In this document: piece after piece, positions 1 through 10,321 of the stretch
How positions within the stretch are numbered: position 1 is the first letter of the stretch
Layout: each line of letters opens with the position of its first letter
Assembly (NCBI RefSeq): GCF_004197395.1
Contig: NZ_SELS01000007.1
Span: 1 to 64,000 of the forward strand
DNA from: Paraburkholderia sp. UYCP14C
GTDB lineage: Bacteria; Pseudomonadota; Gammaproteobacteria; Burkholderiales; Burkholderiaceae
Reading direction: 5' to 3'
DNA: 64,000 nt
Program-made: the position numbers and the translations under genes
The notes under the pieces: model-generated
Databases searched by the model: none
Told to the model about the DNA's origin: nothing
What the model saw: only the letters and a program-made list of their open reading frames with translations

Positions 1-170
1 TCCGCCGCCGCACTCCGCATCAAGCGCCCACACTTATCGGCTGTTAGTTTTTAAAGATCGATCCGCCCAACCCGCAGCGCCTGAACCACAACCACCGGCA
101 CTGCTTCGTTTGCGTCGCTGCGTCTGCAGCAGAGAAACGAGATTATGGAGAACTTTCGTCGGATCGTCAA
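1..170 (-). promoter_or_regulatory. Probable rRNA operon promoter and 5' leader, running out of the window
   Basis: Read on the minus strand, there is a -35 TTGACG (165-170) and a -10 CATAAT (142-147) with a spacer of exactly 17 bases. An A/T-rich stretch just upstream (171-185) could be an UP element. About 80 bases downstream comes GATCTTTAAAAAC (46-58), which resembles the boxA antitermination element, followed by a leader that I recall as typical of Burkholderia 16S rRNA operons (CCGATAAGTGTGGGCG, within 28-43). No rRNA sequence itself falls in the window, so the rRNA identity is inferred from the leader only. Confidence 0.7.
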
Positions 171-356
171 CAGGTTTTTATCACTCGCTTAACCTGCCCA
201 CGCCGCTGAAACCCTCGCCATCCAAGGCTTCCCGCTTCTCCGTGCCCCGGTGTCCGGAGCGCGAAAGAGCGGAATTCTAGTCGCCGCCATCAGGACTTGC
301 AAGCGATATTTTGACGCGCCGGGCCCACACCCTACCGCAAGCCGAAGCACCTCGAC

Positions 357-917
357 TCACGCGGTCGCATGCGCGCGCATCGCCCGTTCGACCACGACCA
401 AGTAATGGTCGATCCCCGGCGTCGAGCGATCCTTCTCTTTCGCGCGGTCGTCCCATCGGCGCAAACGCATCGCGTCTTCCGCATACGGCTTTTGCATAAA
501 CGCCTGCGCCTCTTCCCTGCTAAAGATCCCACCCTGCAATTGCAGGCTGCGCACCGAGTCGGCGGACAGCTGACCGAAATAGGTGGCGTCGATCGCGCAT
601 AGGCAGCGCTTCGCGTCGACGTGCAGACGAATCGGCTCCAGCACTGCATCCGACAACACAGGCCGCAAAAACGGCAACGCGAAGTACTGGTGCAAATCGT
701 CGACGCCCCGCTCCGTCGGCGTCTCCCCTTGCAGATTCAGCAGATGTCCGAGGTCGTGCAAAAACGCCGCGGCGACCAGTTCGTCGCTCGCGCCTTCCGC
801 CTCGGCCAGCGCCCCGCTCTGCAACGCGTGCTCGAGCTGGGTTACCGGTTCGCCGCTATACGCGAGGCTGCCGTGTCGCTCGAAGAGCACACGGATATCG
901 TCGAGACTCAATGCCAC
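357..917 (-). CDS. PhnZ-like HD-domain phosphonate oxygenase / phosphonate-degradation HD protein
   Basis: This 186-residue HD-domain protein matches the family found next to phosphonate catabolism genes. PhnZ is a mixed-valence diiron oxygenase of this fold that cleaves the C-P bond of 2-amino-1-hydroxyethylphosphonate. The residues I recall as PhnZ metal ligands have counterparts here: H30, H54-D55 (LHDLGH), H76, H99 and the W-D-D at 155-157. The Tyr-x-x-Glu substrate-gating pair is present at Y20/E23. It starts with GTG, preceded by GGGAG, three bases after the phnY stop, so it is the last gene of the phnA-phnY transcript. The partner Fe/2-oxoglutarate dioxygenase that makes the PhnZ substrate is not in the window, so the true substrate is open. 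Confidence 0.8.
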   Translation of the reverse strand: MALSLDDIRVLFERHGSLAYSGEPVTQLEHALQSGALAEAEGASDELVAAAFLHDLGHLLNLQGETPTERGVDDLHQYFALPFLRPVLSDAVLEPIRLHVDAKRCLCAIDATYFGQLSADSVRSLQLQGGIFSREEAQAFMQKPYAEDAMRLRRWDDRAKEKDRSTPGIDHYLVVVERAMRAHATA

Positions 918-920
918 CTG

Positions 921-3688
<2,768 letters not shown>

Positions 3689-4444
3689 TCATCGCCCGCG
3701 CGAGCCGACCGCGCCCGCGCTCGCCGGGAGGCGCTGCTCCTGCGCCGCCTCGCCCGGCACCGCGCATGCCGCATGCGCGCGCTGCAACCCGCCCTGCACA
3801 TGCGCGCGCATCAACTGCGCGGCCTGCTCGGCATCGCGCGACGCAAGCGCGGTCAGAATCGCGCGATGCTCGGCGAGCGAGCGCTTCATCGCGTCGGCCT
3901 GCACGACCAGCGCCGCTCGCCGGAACAGGCTCAACTCACTGACGAGCCTGCGATACGTGTCGTACAACTTCGTGTTACCCGCCGCCGCGACCAGCGCATC
4001 GTGAAACGCGACGTTCGCGCGCGCATACGCATCGTGATCGTGCGACGCGAGCGCGGCGCGCATCGTATCGACCCAACCGCGCAGTTCCGCGAGCTTGCCC
4101 GCGTCGATGCGCGCGGCCAGCATCCGGCACGCCGCCTCTTCAAGCACTGCGCGCACCGCGTAAATCTCGTCCGCCTCCGCGAGCGACACCGTCCGCACGA
4201 ACACGCCGCGATTCTTCTCGGTACGCACGAGCCCCGCCTGCTCGAGCGCACGAAACGCCTCGCGCACCGGTCCACGCGACACCTGCAGCCGCGCAGCCCA
4301 GTCGGCTTCGTTGAGCTTGTCGCCCGGCGTCAGCGTGCCGTCGACGATATGCCGCTCGATCTCGTCGCGCACCAGCGTCGTCAGAGAATGGCGGCGCACG
4401 ACCTCGATCGGATCGACAGCAGCAGAGCGCATATATTCGGTCAT
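3689..4444 (-). CDS. GntR-family regulator with FCD ligand domain
   Basis: About 251 residues. The N-terminal winged helix (LVRDEIERHIVDGTLTPGDK, then VSRGPVREAFRALEQAGLV) is followed by an all-helical FCD ligand domain. The FCD metal-site pattern is seen in DAYARANVAFHDALV and the late SLAEHRAILTAL. It lies between the transporter genes and phnA on the same strand and so probably controls phosphonate uptake and degradation. A near-perfect palindrome sits immediately upstream of the chosen ATG, which suggests autoregulation. A GTG six codons upstream (4462) is an alternative start, but it would put the palindrome inside the gene. Confidence 0.85.
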   Translation of the reverse strand: MTEYMRSAAVDPIEVVRRHSLTTLVRDEIERHIVDGTLTPGDKLNEADWAARLQVSRGPVREAFRALEQAGLVRTEKNRGVFVRTVSLAEADEIYAVRAVLEEAACRMLAARIDAGKLAELRGWVDTMRAALASHDHDAYARANVAFHDALVAAAGNTKLYDTYRRLVSELSLFRRAALVVQADAMKRSLAEHRAILTALASRDAEQAAQLMRAHVQGGLQRAHAACAVPGEAAQEQRLPASAGAVGSRGR

Positions 4445-4446
4445 TT

Positions 4447-4461
4447 TGACAAATTTTGCCA
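4447..4461. promoter_or_regulatory. Candidate operator for the GntR/FCD regulator
   Basis: On the minus strand the sequence is TGGCAAA-A-TTTGTCA, a dyad with seven-base arms and one mismatch. It touches the start of the GntR gene, as expected for an autoregulatory FCD-type operator. FCD/FadR-type sites commonly have the form TGG-N-CCA or similar. Binding is inferred. Confidence 0.5.
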
Positions 4462-4540
4462 CATCGACATCGATGCTCCCCAGTTGGCGCGACTGCTCCA
4501 GATCAAGGCAATCGCCCGCCGGTCGGTCGGCTCAGTCGGA

Positions 4541-5404
4541 TCAGTCGATCCGGCGGCGGGGAGCGCGCGCCGCGATCAGCAACAGCGCGACCAGCGAGAC
4601 CATCAGCAGAATCAGCGACAGCGCTGACGCCGGCAGGTAATAGCCCCGTTCCACCTGCCCAACGACGACGATCGGCACAGTTGCGAAGCCTGGCGGATAC
4701 ACGGTCAGCGTCGCACCGAGTTCGCCGAGCGACAGCGCGAAACCGAGCGCGAGACTCGCGCGGATCGCCGGCACCAGTTGCGGCAGCACGACGCGGCGCA
4801 GCACCATCGACGGCGGCGCTCCGAGGCTCGCGGCCGCTTCGCGCAGCACGGTCAGCTCCGGGCGCAGCGCGGCGGCGGCGCAGCGATAGCAGAACGGCAG
4901 CACCAGTGCGAGCTGCACGAACACGACGATCGCCGCCGAGCTCGACAGGTCGAGCGGCCGCTTGTGATACGCGATCAGCACCGCGAGGCCGAGCACCACG
5001 CTCGGCACCCCGTTGGGCATCATCGCGATCGTGTCGACGACCGCGCCGAGGCCGCGCCGGTCGCGCCCTTCGAGCGCGAGCGCGAGCCACAAACCGAGGA
5101 TCGTGCCGAGCACCGCGACGCCCATGCCGACTTCGAGGCTGGTGGTCAGCGCGTCGAAGTCGCTCGAGCTGAGGCGTTCGAACCAGCGCATGCTGAAGCC
5201 GTCGGGCAGGATCGTGCCGGACCAGTGCGACGCGACGCTCGATAGCGCGACGACCAGCACCGGCAGCACGAACAGCCAGAAGCTCAGCAGCGCGGCAAAG
5301 CCGAGAAAGAGACCGCCGAGCATTCGCACCGCGAGGCTGTGCCGCACCGGCCGGCCCTTCTTGTGCATGACCGGCAGCACGGTCGGATCGAGTTCAACGG
5401 CCAT
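4541..5404 (-). CDS. phnV: 2-aminoethylphosphonate ABC transporter permease
   Basis: A 287-residue inner-membrane permease of the BPD transporter type. The first membrane helix follows the basic N-terminus (FLGFAALLSFWLFVLPVLVVAL). The EAA loop that contacts the ATPase is present as EAAASLGAPPSMVLRRVVLPQLVPAI. The start is well supported by AAAGGAG nine bases upstream of the ATG. It overlaps the end of phnU by 11 bases, so the two permeases are made together. It is the last transporter gene before the GntR regulator. Confidence 0.88.
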   Translation of the reverse strand: MAVELDPTVLPVMHKKGRPVRHSLAVRMLGGLFLGFAALLSFWLFVLPVLVVALSSVASHWSGTILPDGFSMRWFERLSSSDFDALTTSLEVGMGVAVLGTILGLWLALALEGRDRRGLGAVVDTIAMMPNGVPSVVLGLAVLIAYHKRPLDLSSSAAIVVFVQLALVLPFCYRCAAAALRPELTVLREAAASLGAPPSMVLRRVVLPQLVPAIRASLALGFALSLGELGATLTVYPPGFATVPIVVVGQVERGYYLPASALSLILLMVSLVALLLIAARAPRRRID

Positions 5405-6353
5405 GACCGGCTCCTTTCACTTTGCGACTATTGACGCGCCGGTACAACGCGTACAGCGACAACGACATTAGCAGCATCACGACCGCGCCGGCGGCGGCCG
5501 TCGGCAGATCGAGATCGACGGTGGCGGCGCTATAGATCGCGACCGGCAGCGTGATCAGATGGGCGCTGCCGAGCACCAGCAAAATGCCGAACTCGTTGAG
5601 CGTCAGCAGAAAACACAGAATCGTGCCCGCCGCGATGCCTGGCCACGCGAGCGGCAGGATCACCTTGAACGCGACCATCAGGCCGTTCGCGCCGAGGCTG
5701 CGCGCGGCTTCGATCAAGCGCTGGTCGAGCAGCGCGAACGATGCCAGCGTCGGACGCACGACGAACGGCGTATAGAACACGACTTCCGCAAGAATCACGC
5801 CGCCGATGCCGAACAGAAAATCGAGCGGCGGCGCCTGCAGATTGAACAGCCGCTGCAGCCCGATGCTGACCGAGCCCTGCGAGCCGTACAGAAAGATCAG
5901 CGTGAACGCGACCAGAAACGACGGGAACGCGACGAACAGCTCGAGAAAGCGCGTGACCATGCGCGCGCCCGGAAACGGCTTGAAGAACAGCAGCGACGCG
6001 AGCGCCACGCCGAGCAGCGAAGCGAGGCTCGCGCTCGCGAACAGGATGCCGAGCGTGGTGCCGATCACGCCGCGCGTTTCGGGGTTGCCGAAGAACGTCA
6101 CGTACGCGTGGCCCGACAGGCCATGCGCGCCGGTCAGGCTCAGCATCACGAGCCGTACCAGCGGATAGATGACCAGCGGTCCGAGCACCACGACCGCAAT
6201 GAACAGCAGATGCCATTGCGCAAGGCGCTCGCGGCGCTTCACCGCGGCCGCATGCGCCGCGGCGCTCGCGAGACGGCGCGCGGCGGCCTCGGCCCCGGCT
6301 TGCGCGTCAAGGCCGAGCGGATTGGACGTATCAGGGCTTGATAAGGACGACAT
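5394..6353 (-). CDS. phnU: 2-aminoethylphosphonate ABC transporter permease
   Basis: The first permease subunit, about 319 residues. A cytoplasmic N-terminus rich in alanine and arginine is followed by about six membrane helices, beginning with WHLLFIAVVVLGPLVIYPLV. The ATPase-contact loop reads EAARSLGANGLMVAFKVILPLAWPGI. I place the start at the ATG with GAGG nine bases upstream (6353), giving a 23-base overlap with phnT; an ATG nine codons earlier is possible. It should pair with PhnV to form the channel for PhnS-delivered aminoethylphosphonate. Confidence 0.87.
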   Translation of the reverse strand: MSSLSSPDTSNPLGLDAQAGAEAAARRLASAAAHAAAVKRRERLAQWHLLFIAVVVLGPLVIYPLVRLVMLSLTGAHGLSGHAYVTFFGNPETRGVIGTTLGILFASASLASLLGVALASLLFFKPFPGARMVTRFLELFVAFPSFLVAFTLIFLYGSQGSVSIGLQRLFNLQAPPLDFLFGIGGVILAEVVFYTPFVVRPTLASFALLDQRLIEAARSLGANGLMVAFKVILPLAWPGIAAGTILCFLLTLNEFGILLVLGSAHLITLPVAIYSAATVDLDLPTAAAGAVVMLLMSLSLYALYRRVNSRKVKGAGHGR

Positions 6354-7431
6354 CGCCAGCCTCGTAACGCAGGGAAACACGCGCGCCCTTCTCCGGCGTC
6401 ATGCCGTGACCGCGCTGCATCGTGACGAGCACCGGGTCGTTCGGCAGCGCGTCGAGTACGACCGATACCGACAAGGCCGCGCCATACCACTCGACCGACG
6501 CGATCGCGCCGTGCAACTGCCCCTCGCCGAGCGGCACGATGCGCAGCGCCTCCGGCCGTAGACACGCGACGCGATCGCGCTCGTTGTAGCGCGCGTCGTC
6601 CATGCCGAACGCGACCTGCGGCGGCAGCAGATTGGCCGCGCCGAGGTAGCGCGCGACGAAGCCGTCGGCCGGCGTGTCGTACAGCTGCTGCGGCGTGCCG
6701 AGCTGCGCGATATGGCCGTCGCGCATCAGCAGCGTGCGGTCGGACAGCACGAGCGCGTCGTCCTGATCGTGGGTCACGCAGACGATCGTCAGATTCGGCA
6801 GGCGCTCATGCAGCGCCTTCAGTTCGGAGCGCACCGACGCGCGCAGATTGGCGTCGAGCGCGGACAGCGGTTCGTCGAGCAGCAGCACGTCGGGCTCGAT
6901 CACGAGCGCGCGGGCGAGCGCCACGCGCTGCTGCATGCCGCCCGACAGTTGCGCGGGCATCACGTGACCGGCATCGCCGAGCTGCACGAGCTTCAGCGCC
7001 TCGGCGACGCGGCGCGCGACGTCGCGCGCCGGAATGCGCCGCGCGCGCAAACCGAACGCGACGTTCTCGAACACCGTCAGATGCGGAAACAGCGCGTAGC
7101 TCTGGAACAGCAGACCGAGATTGCGCTTGTGCGGCGGCACGTGCGTCAGATCGCGGCCAGCTACCGTCAGCGAGCCAGCCAGACCGTCCGCCTCGATGAA
7201 ACCCGCGATGAAGCGCAGCAAGGTCGTCTTGCCGCAGCCGCTGCGGCCGAGCACGGTAAGCAACTCGCCGCGCTGGATCGTCAACGACAGATCGTCGAGC
7301 ACCGTGCGCGCGCCGAAGCGCACCGTCAGGTGATCGATCTGCACGCCACCCGGCACGTCCGAACGCGTGGCGTCGAGCGCATCCAGCGGTGCGCCGGGCG
7401 CGGTGGGGTGAGCGAGACTGGCCGTATTCAC
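6331..7431 (-). CDS. phnT: 2-aminoethylphosphonate ABC transporter ATP-binding protein
   Basis: A 366-residue ABC ATPase of the importer class. It has Walker A GRSGCGKTT, the Q-loop region LLFQSYALFPHLTVFENVAFGL, the signature LSGGMQQRVALARAL, Walker B DVLLLDEPLSALDANLR and the switch His in CVTHDQDDAL. The last ~110 residues form a TOBE-like regulatory domain, as in iron and phosphonate importers of this subfamily. It lies between the binding-protein gene and the permease genes, all on one strand. Confidence 0.9.
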   Translation of the reverse strand: MNTASLAHPTAPGAPLDALDATRSDVPGGVQIDHLTVRFGARTVLDDLSLTIQRGELLTVLGRSGCGKTTLLRFIAGFIEADGLAGSLTVAGRDLTHVPPHKRNLGLLFQSYALFPHLTVFENVAFGLRARRIPARDVARRVAEALKLVQLGDAGHVMPAQLSGGMQQRVALARALVIEPDVLLLDEPLSALDANLRASVRSELKALHERLPNLTIVCVTHDQDDALVLSDRTLLMRDGHIAQLGTPQQLYDTPADGFVARYLGAANLLPPQVAFGMDDARYNERDRVACLRPEALRIVPLGEGQLHGAIASVEWYGAALSVSVVLDALPNDPVLVTMQRGHGMTPEKGARVSLRYEAGDVVLIKP

Positions 7432-7518
7432 CGGGGTCGTCCTCCAACAGAATTAATGCTGATGCGGCGCCGCGCACTACATGCGAAGCGCCGCCTGAAT
7501 CGACAACGTCAAACGTTG

Positions 7519-7557
7519 CTTACCTGGGTCACTTACCTGGGTCACTTACCTGGGTCA
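7519..7557. repeat. Three tandem copies of a 13-bp unit
   Basis: The unit CTTACCTGGGTCA is repeated three times without mismatch (7519-7531, 7532-7544, 7545-7557) and a partial fourth copy runs into the phnS stop codon. It fills part of the phnS-phnT gap. On the minus strand every unit contains GTAA, so the repeats probably arose by slippage at the end of phnS. Confidence 0.9.
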
Positions 7558-7558
7558 C

Positions 7559-8650
7559 TTACTTCGGCTTGACCACTTCGGTCTCTTTGCCCGACGAACC
7601 GATCACGTCGCTCTTCCAGCGCGCGGTCCAGTCGGCCTTCTTCGCCATCACGTGGTTCCAGTCGACCGGAATCAGCTTGACGCCGCTGATCGCCTGCTTG
7701 ACCGCTTCGCCGTTCTTGCCGGCGAGCGGCACGTCGCTGCGCCCCGGAATGCCAAAGATGTCCGGCACCTTCGACTGCACTTCCGTCGACATCAGATAGT
7801 CGATCAGCTTCTTGCCCTCAGCCTGATTCGGACCGTTCTTGATCAGTCCGATCGCGTACGGCAGCTGGAACGTGGTCGGCTGGCCGCCGGGGGTAGCCGC
7901 GAGGAACACCGGCTTCAGCGACAGGCCGCCGTTGGCTGCGTCGTCGAGGTCCATCTGCAGATCGCCGTTGGCGACCGCGATCTCGTTACGCGACAGCAGC
8001 ACGTCGAGGTAGCCCGTGCCCTTGGTGTGGAACTTGGCGCTCTGCTCAAGCTTCTTCAGATAGTCGAATGCCTGGTCTTCGCCCATCAGCGACGAGGTCA
8101 GGATGATCACCGCCATGCCGTCGCCGGCGGTCGCCGGATTCGAGTAGGCGACCTTGCCGGTGAAGTCCGGGTGCAGCAGGTCCGCGAACGTCTTCGGCTG
8201 GGTCTTGGTGACTTCCGGGTTGATCGCGAACGAGAAGTAGTTGTTCACGAAGGTCGCCCACGCGCCGTTCGGCGCCTTCGCGATGGCCGGCACGTTCTTG
8301 TAGTTGGCGCTCTGGTACGCCTGCAGCAGACCGCTCTGGTCAGCCTGCTGGATGAACGGCGGCAGCGTGACGATCACGTCGGCCTTCGGCTGATCCTTCT
8401 CGATGGTTGCGCGGTTCACGACTTCGCCGCTACCCGCCGTGACGATATTGACCTTCACGCCTTCCTTCTTTTCGAAGGCCGGCAGCACATCCTTGTACAG
8501 ATTTTCGAGGCCGTCGGCCGTGTACAGCACGACGGCATCGGCCGCATGAGCCTGCATCGCGGCACCGCCGAAAGCAGCCGCGGCGACCAGCGCCGGCAGC
8601 AGTTTGCGCGCGAGGCCCGCTGCGGCGTGAAGGGAATTCGTCTTTTTCAT
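7559..8650 (-). CDS. phnS: 2-aminoethylphosphonate periplasmic binding protein
   Basis: A 363-residue extracytoplasmic solute-binding protein. The signal peptide covers about residues 1-36: a basic start, a hydrophobic core LLPALVAAAAFGGAAM and cleavage after AHA. The mature chain begins ADAVVLYTADGLENLYKD, which resembles ferric-iron and phosphonate binding proteins of the same structural cluster. Assignment to aminoethylphosphonate rests on being first in the phnSTUV order and next to phnA/phnY. The start has GGAGAG upstream. The gap to phnT (127 bases) carries the tandem repeats. Confidence 0.88.
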   Translation of the reverse strand: MKKTNSLHAAAGLARKLLPALVAAAAFGGAAMQAHAADAVVLYTADGLENLYKDVLPAFEKKEGVKVNIVTAGSGEVVNRATIEKDQPKADVIVTLPPFIQQADQSGLLQAYQSANYKNVPAIAKAPNGAWATFVNNYFSFAINPEVTKTQPKTFADLLHPDFTGKVAYSNPATAGDGMAVIILTSSLMGEDQAFDYLKKLEQSAKFHTKGTGYLDVLLSRNEIAVANGDLQMDLDDAANGGLSLKPVFLAATPGGQPTTFQLPYAIGLIKNGPNQAEGKKLIDYLMSTEVQSKVPDIFGIPGRSDVPLAGKNGEAVKQAISGVKLIPVDWNHVMAKKADWTARWKSDVIGSSGKETEVVKPK

Positions 8651-9306
8651 GTCGCTCTCTCCGAAAGGCTAAAAACCAGACGGTCGGGATAACCCCATAC
8701 CTGTAGTGATTGAACGGCGGCATGCGCCGCTGGCGTTGCCCGCTGCGGTTGCCGCGCCGGTCTCCAATGGATTGCAGATTGCCGACAACTTTTCCGCTTC
8801 TCGCCCAGCCTGACTGACAGCCCGCCTACGACACCCGCGCTGCCGGCCCCGCCTGAGCGGGCACGGCAAGAATCACAGGTTTCGATGACAAGGCCGTGAC
8901 GATTTTGCCTAATTCCAAAAAAAGACACAAATTGCCAACACAAGCCAACCAACGGAATTCATCGCGCCACCCCAAAGCGGAGCCCCGCGCGCCGATCCCG
9001 TGTGGATCGTACACGGCGAAAATGACGATGTATGCAAGATGCGTCGGGAAATTGCGGAAGGTGCCCGGCGAGCGGCGGTGCTCGCGGAAGCAGCGCTCGC
9101 ACGGCGCGCTGGCCGTGCGCGTGGCGCTCGTAGCACCTGCCGTTATAGCGGCGGACGCGGGGCTGACAACGGCGCGCATTGTGCCTGCCCGCTTCGGAAC
9201 CTGCGGTGAGACTCGCGGCTTTTTTTATTTAGATTTTGGCGGGCGAGGAATGGCGCTCCAGACGAGTCGCGTACGACCGCGGCGGGAACCGCCCCGCCCG
9301 GCCGTC
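8651..9306. other. Intergenic region between phnS and the DeoR-type gene
   Basis: No convincing gene is seen in these 656 bases. Composition shifts locally toward A/T at 8895-8945 and at 9222-9240 (a run of seven T). The phnS promoter must lie on the minus strand near 8670-8760, but no strong -35/-10 pair could be fixed. The short open frames on both strands look like chance. Confidence 0.5.
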
Positions 9307-10101
9307 TCAGGCGATCAGAATCTCCGGACCGTGCGCGACGATCGCCTTGCCGAGCGTGCGCTCGGGCGCCAGTTCGGTGACCAGATAACGCGCCGACTCG
9401 ATGCCGTTGATGCGCACCGGCGTCACGCGTCCGAACTTCGAATGATCGGCGACGATCACCACCATGTCGGCCGCGCCGATCATGCGGCTGCGCACTTCGG
9501 CCGCCATGCGGCTGTAGTCGGTCAGATAACCGTCCGGCGAAATCCCGCCCGCGCCGATGAACGCAAAATCGGCGTGGTACTGCGTCAACTGCTGGACCGT
9601 GTCGAGGCCGAAGGTCGCGTCCTCGATATCGGACAGCTCGCCGCCGAGCAGCGTCACGCGATTGTCGTTGCGCCGGCCGAGCAGCAGCGCGATGCGCCAG
9701 TCGTTCGTATAGACCGTCAGACGATGGCGGTCGAGCAGCGCCCGCGCGACCGCCTGAGTGGTGCTGCCGGAATCGATGATCAGCGACGCGCCGTCCGGCA
9801 CGAACTCGGCCGCGCGCTCGCCGATCGCACGCTTCGCGCCGGCGTTCTCGGCTTCGCGCGTATCGAGATCAGGCTCGCGCCGATCGCTCGACAACGCGCC
9901 GCCGTGCGTCGTCACGAGCAGGCCGCGGCCGGCCAGCGCGTTGAGGTCGCGGCGGATCGTTTCGCGCGATACGTTCAGTTCGCGCACCAGCTCGGCGACC
10001 GACAGCGCGCCGTTCTTGGCGACTTGCGCGAGGATGTATTGATGACGTTGTTCTGCGAGCATCTGTGGAGGCCGGAAGCCGGCACGCGTGGGTTTCGCCA
10101 T
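9307..10101 (-). CDS. DeoR/GlpR-family transcriptional regulator
   Basis: About 264 residues. The N-terminal DeoR helix-turn-helix is canonical (VAELVRELNVSRETIRRDL, then LVTTHGGALS), followed by the DeoRC sensor domain, which is related to ribose-5-phosphate isomerase and normally binds a phosphorylated sugar (IIDSGSTTQAVARAL, GAGGISPDGYLTDY). I chose the ATG of MAKPTRAG; longer readings have no protein-like N-terminus. It points toward the phn genes, so it may control them or be unrelated; no operator was identified. Confidence 0.85.
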   Translation of the reverse strand: MAKPTRAGFRPPQMLAEQRHQYILAQVAKNGALSVAELVRELNVSRETIRRDLNALAGRGLLVTTHGGALSSDRREPDLDTREAENAGAKRAIGERAAEFVPDGASLIIDSGSTTQAVARALLDRHRLTVYTNDWRIALLLGRRNDNRVTLLGGELSDIEDATFGLDTVQQLTQYHADFAFIGAGGISPDGYLTDYSRMAAEVRSRMIGAADMVVIVADHSKFGRVTPVRINGIESARYLVTELAPERTLGKAIVAHGPEILIA

Positions 10102-10321
10102 GGTTGAGGAAGGCCGCCGTATTGTAGTACGCGTATCACTCGTTGATGGTGCTGCCATGCAGGTGGCGCTCATGGGCGCGCCGACGGCAGCGCTGGGAGT
10201 GCATCGAACCGCCCTTGCGTACGAATACGCCAGCCAGCGCGCCGACCTGCTAACCTTGGCGGCTGGACTCGTCAGCCAGGCGGCAAACGCAATGCCGCAG
10301 GCCGGCCGAGTCCCGCGCACA

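Noticed and set aside
1-300. Coding sequence at the left end
   Set aside because: Short frames only; the sequence is better explained by a promoter and rRNA leader on the minus strand.
7519-7557. CRISPR-like repeats
   Set aside because: Direct tandem copies without spacers; a slippage repeat.
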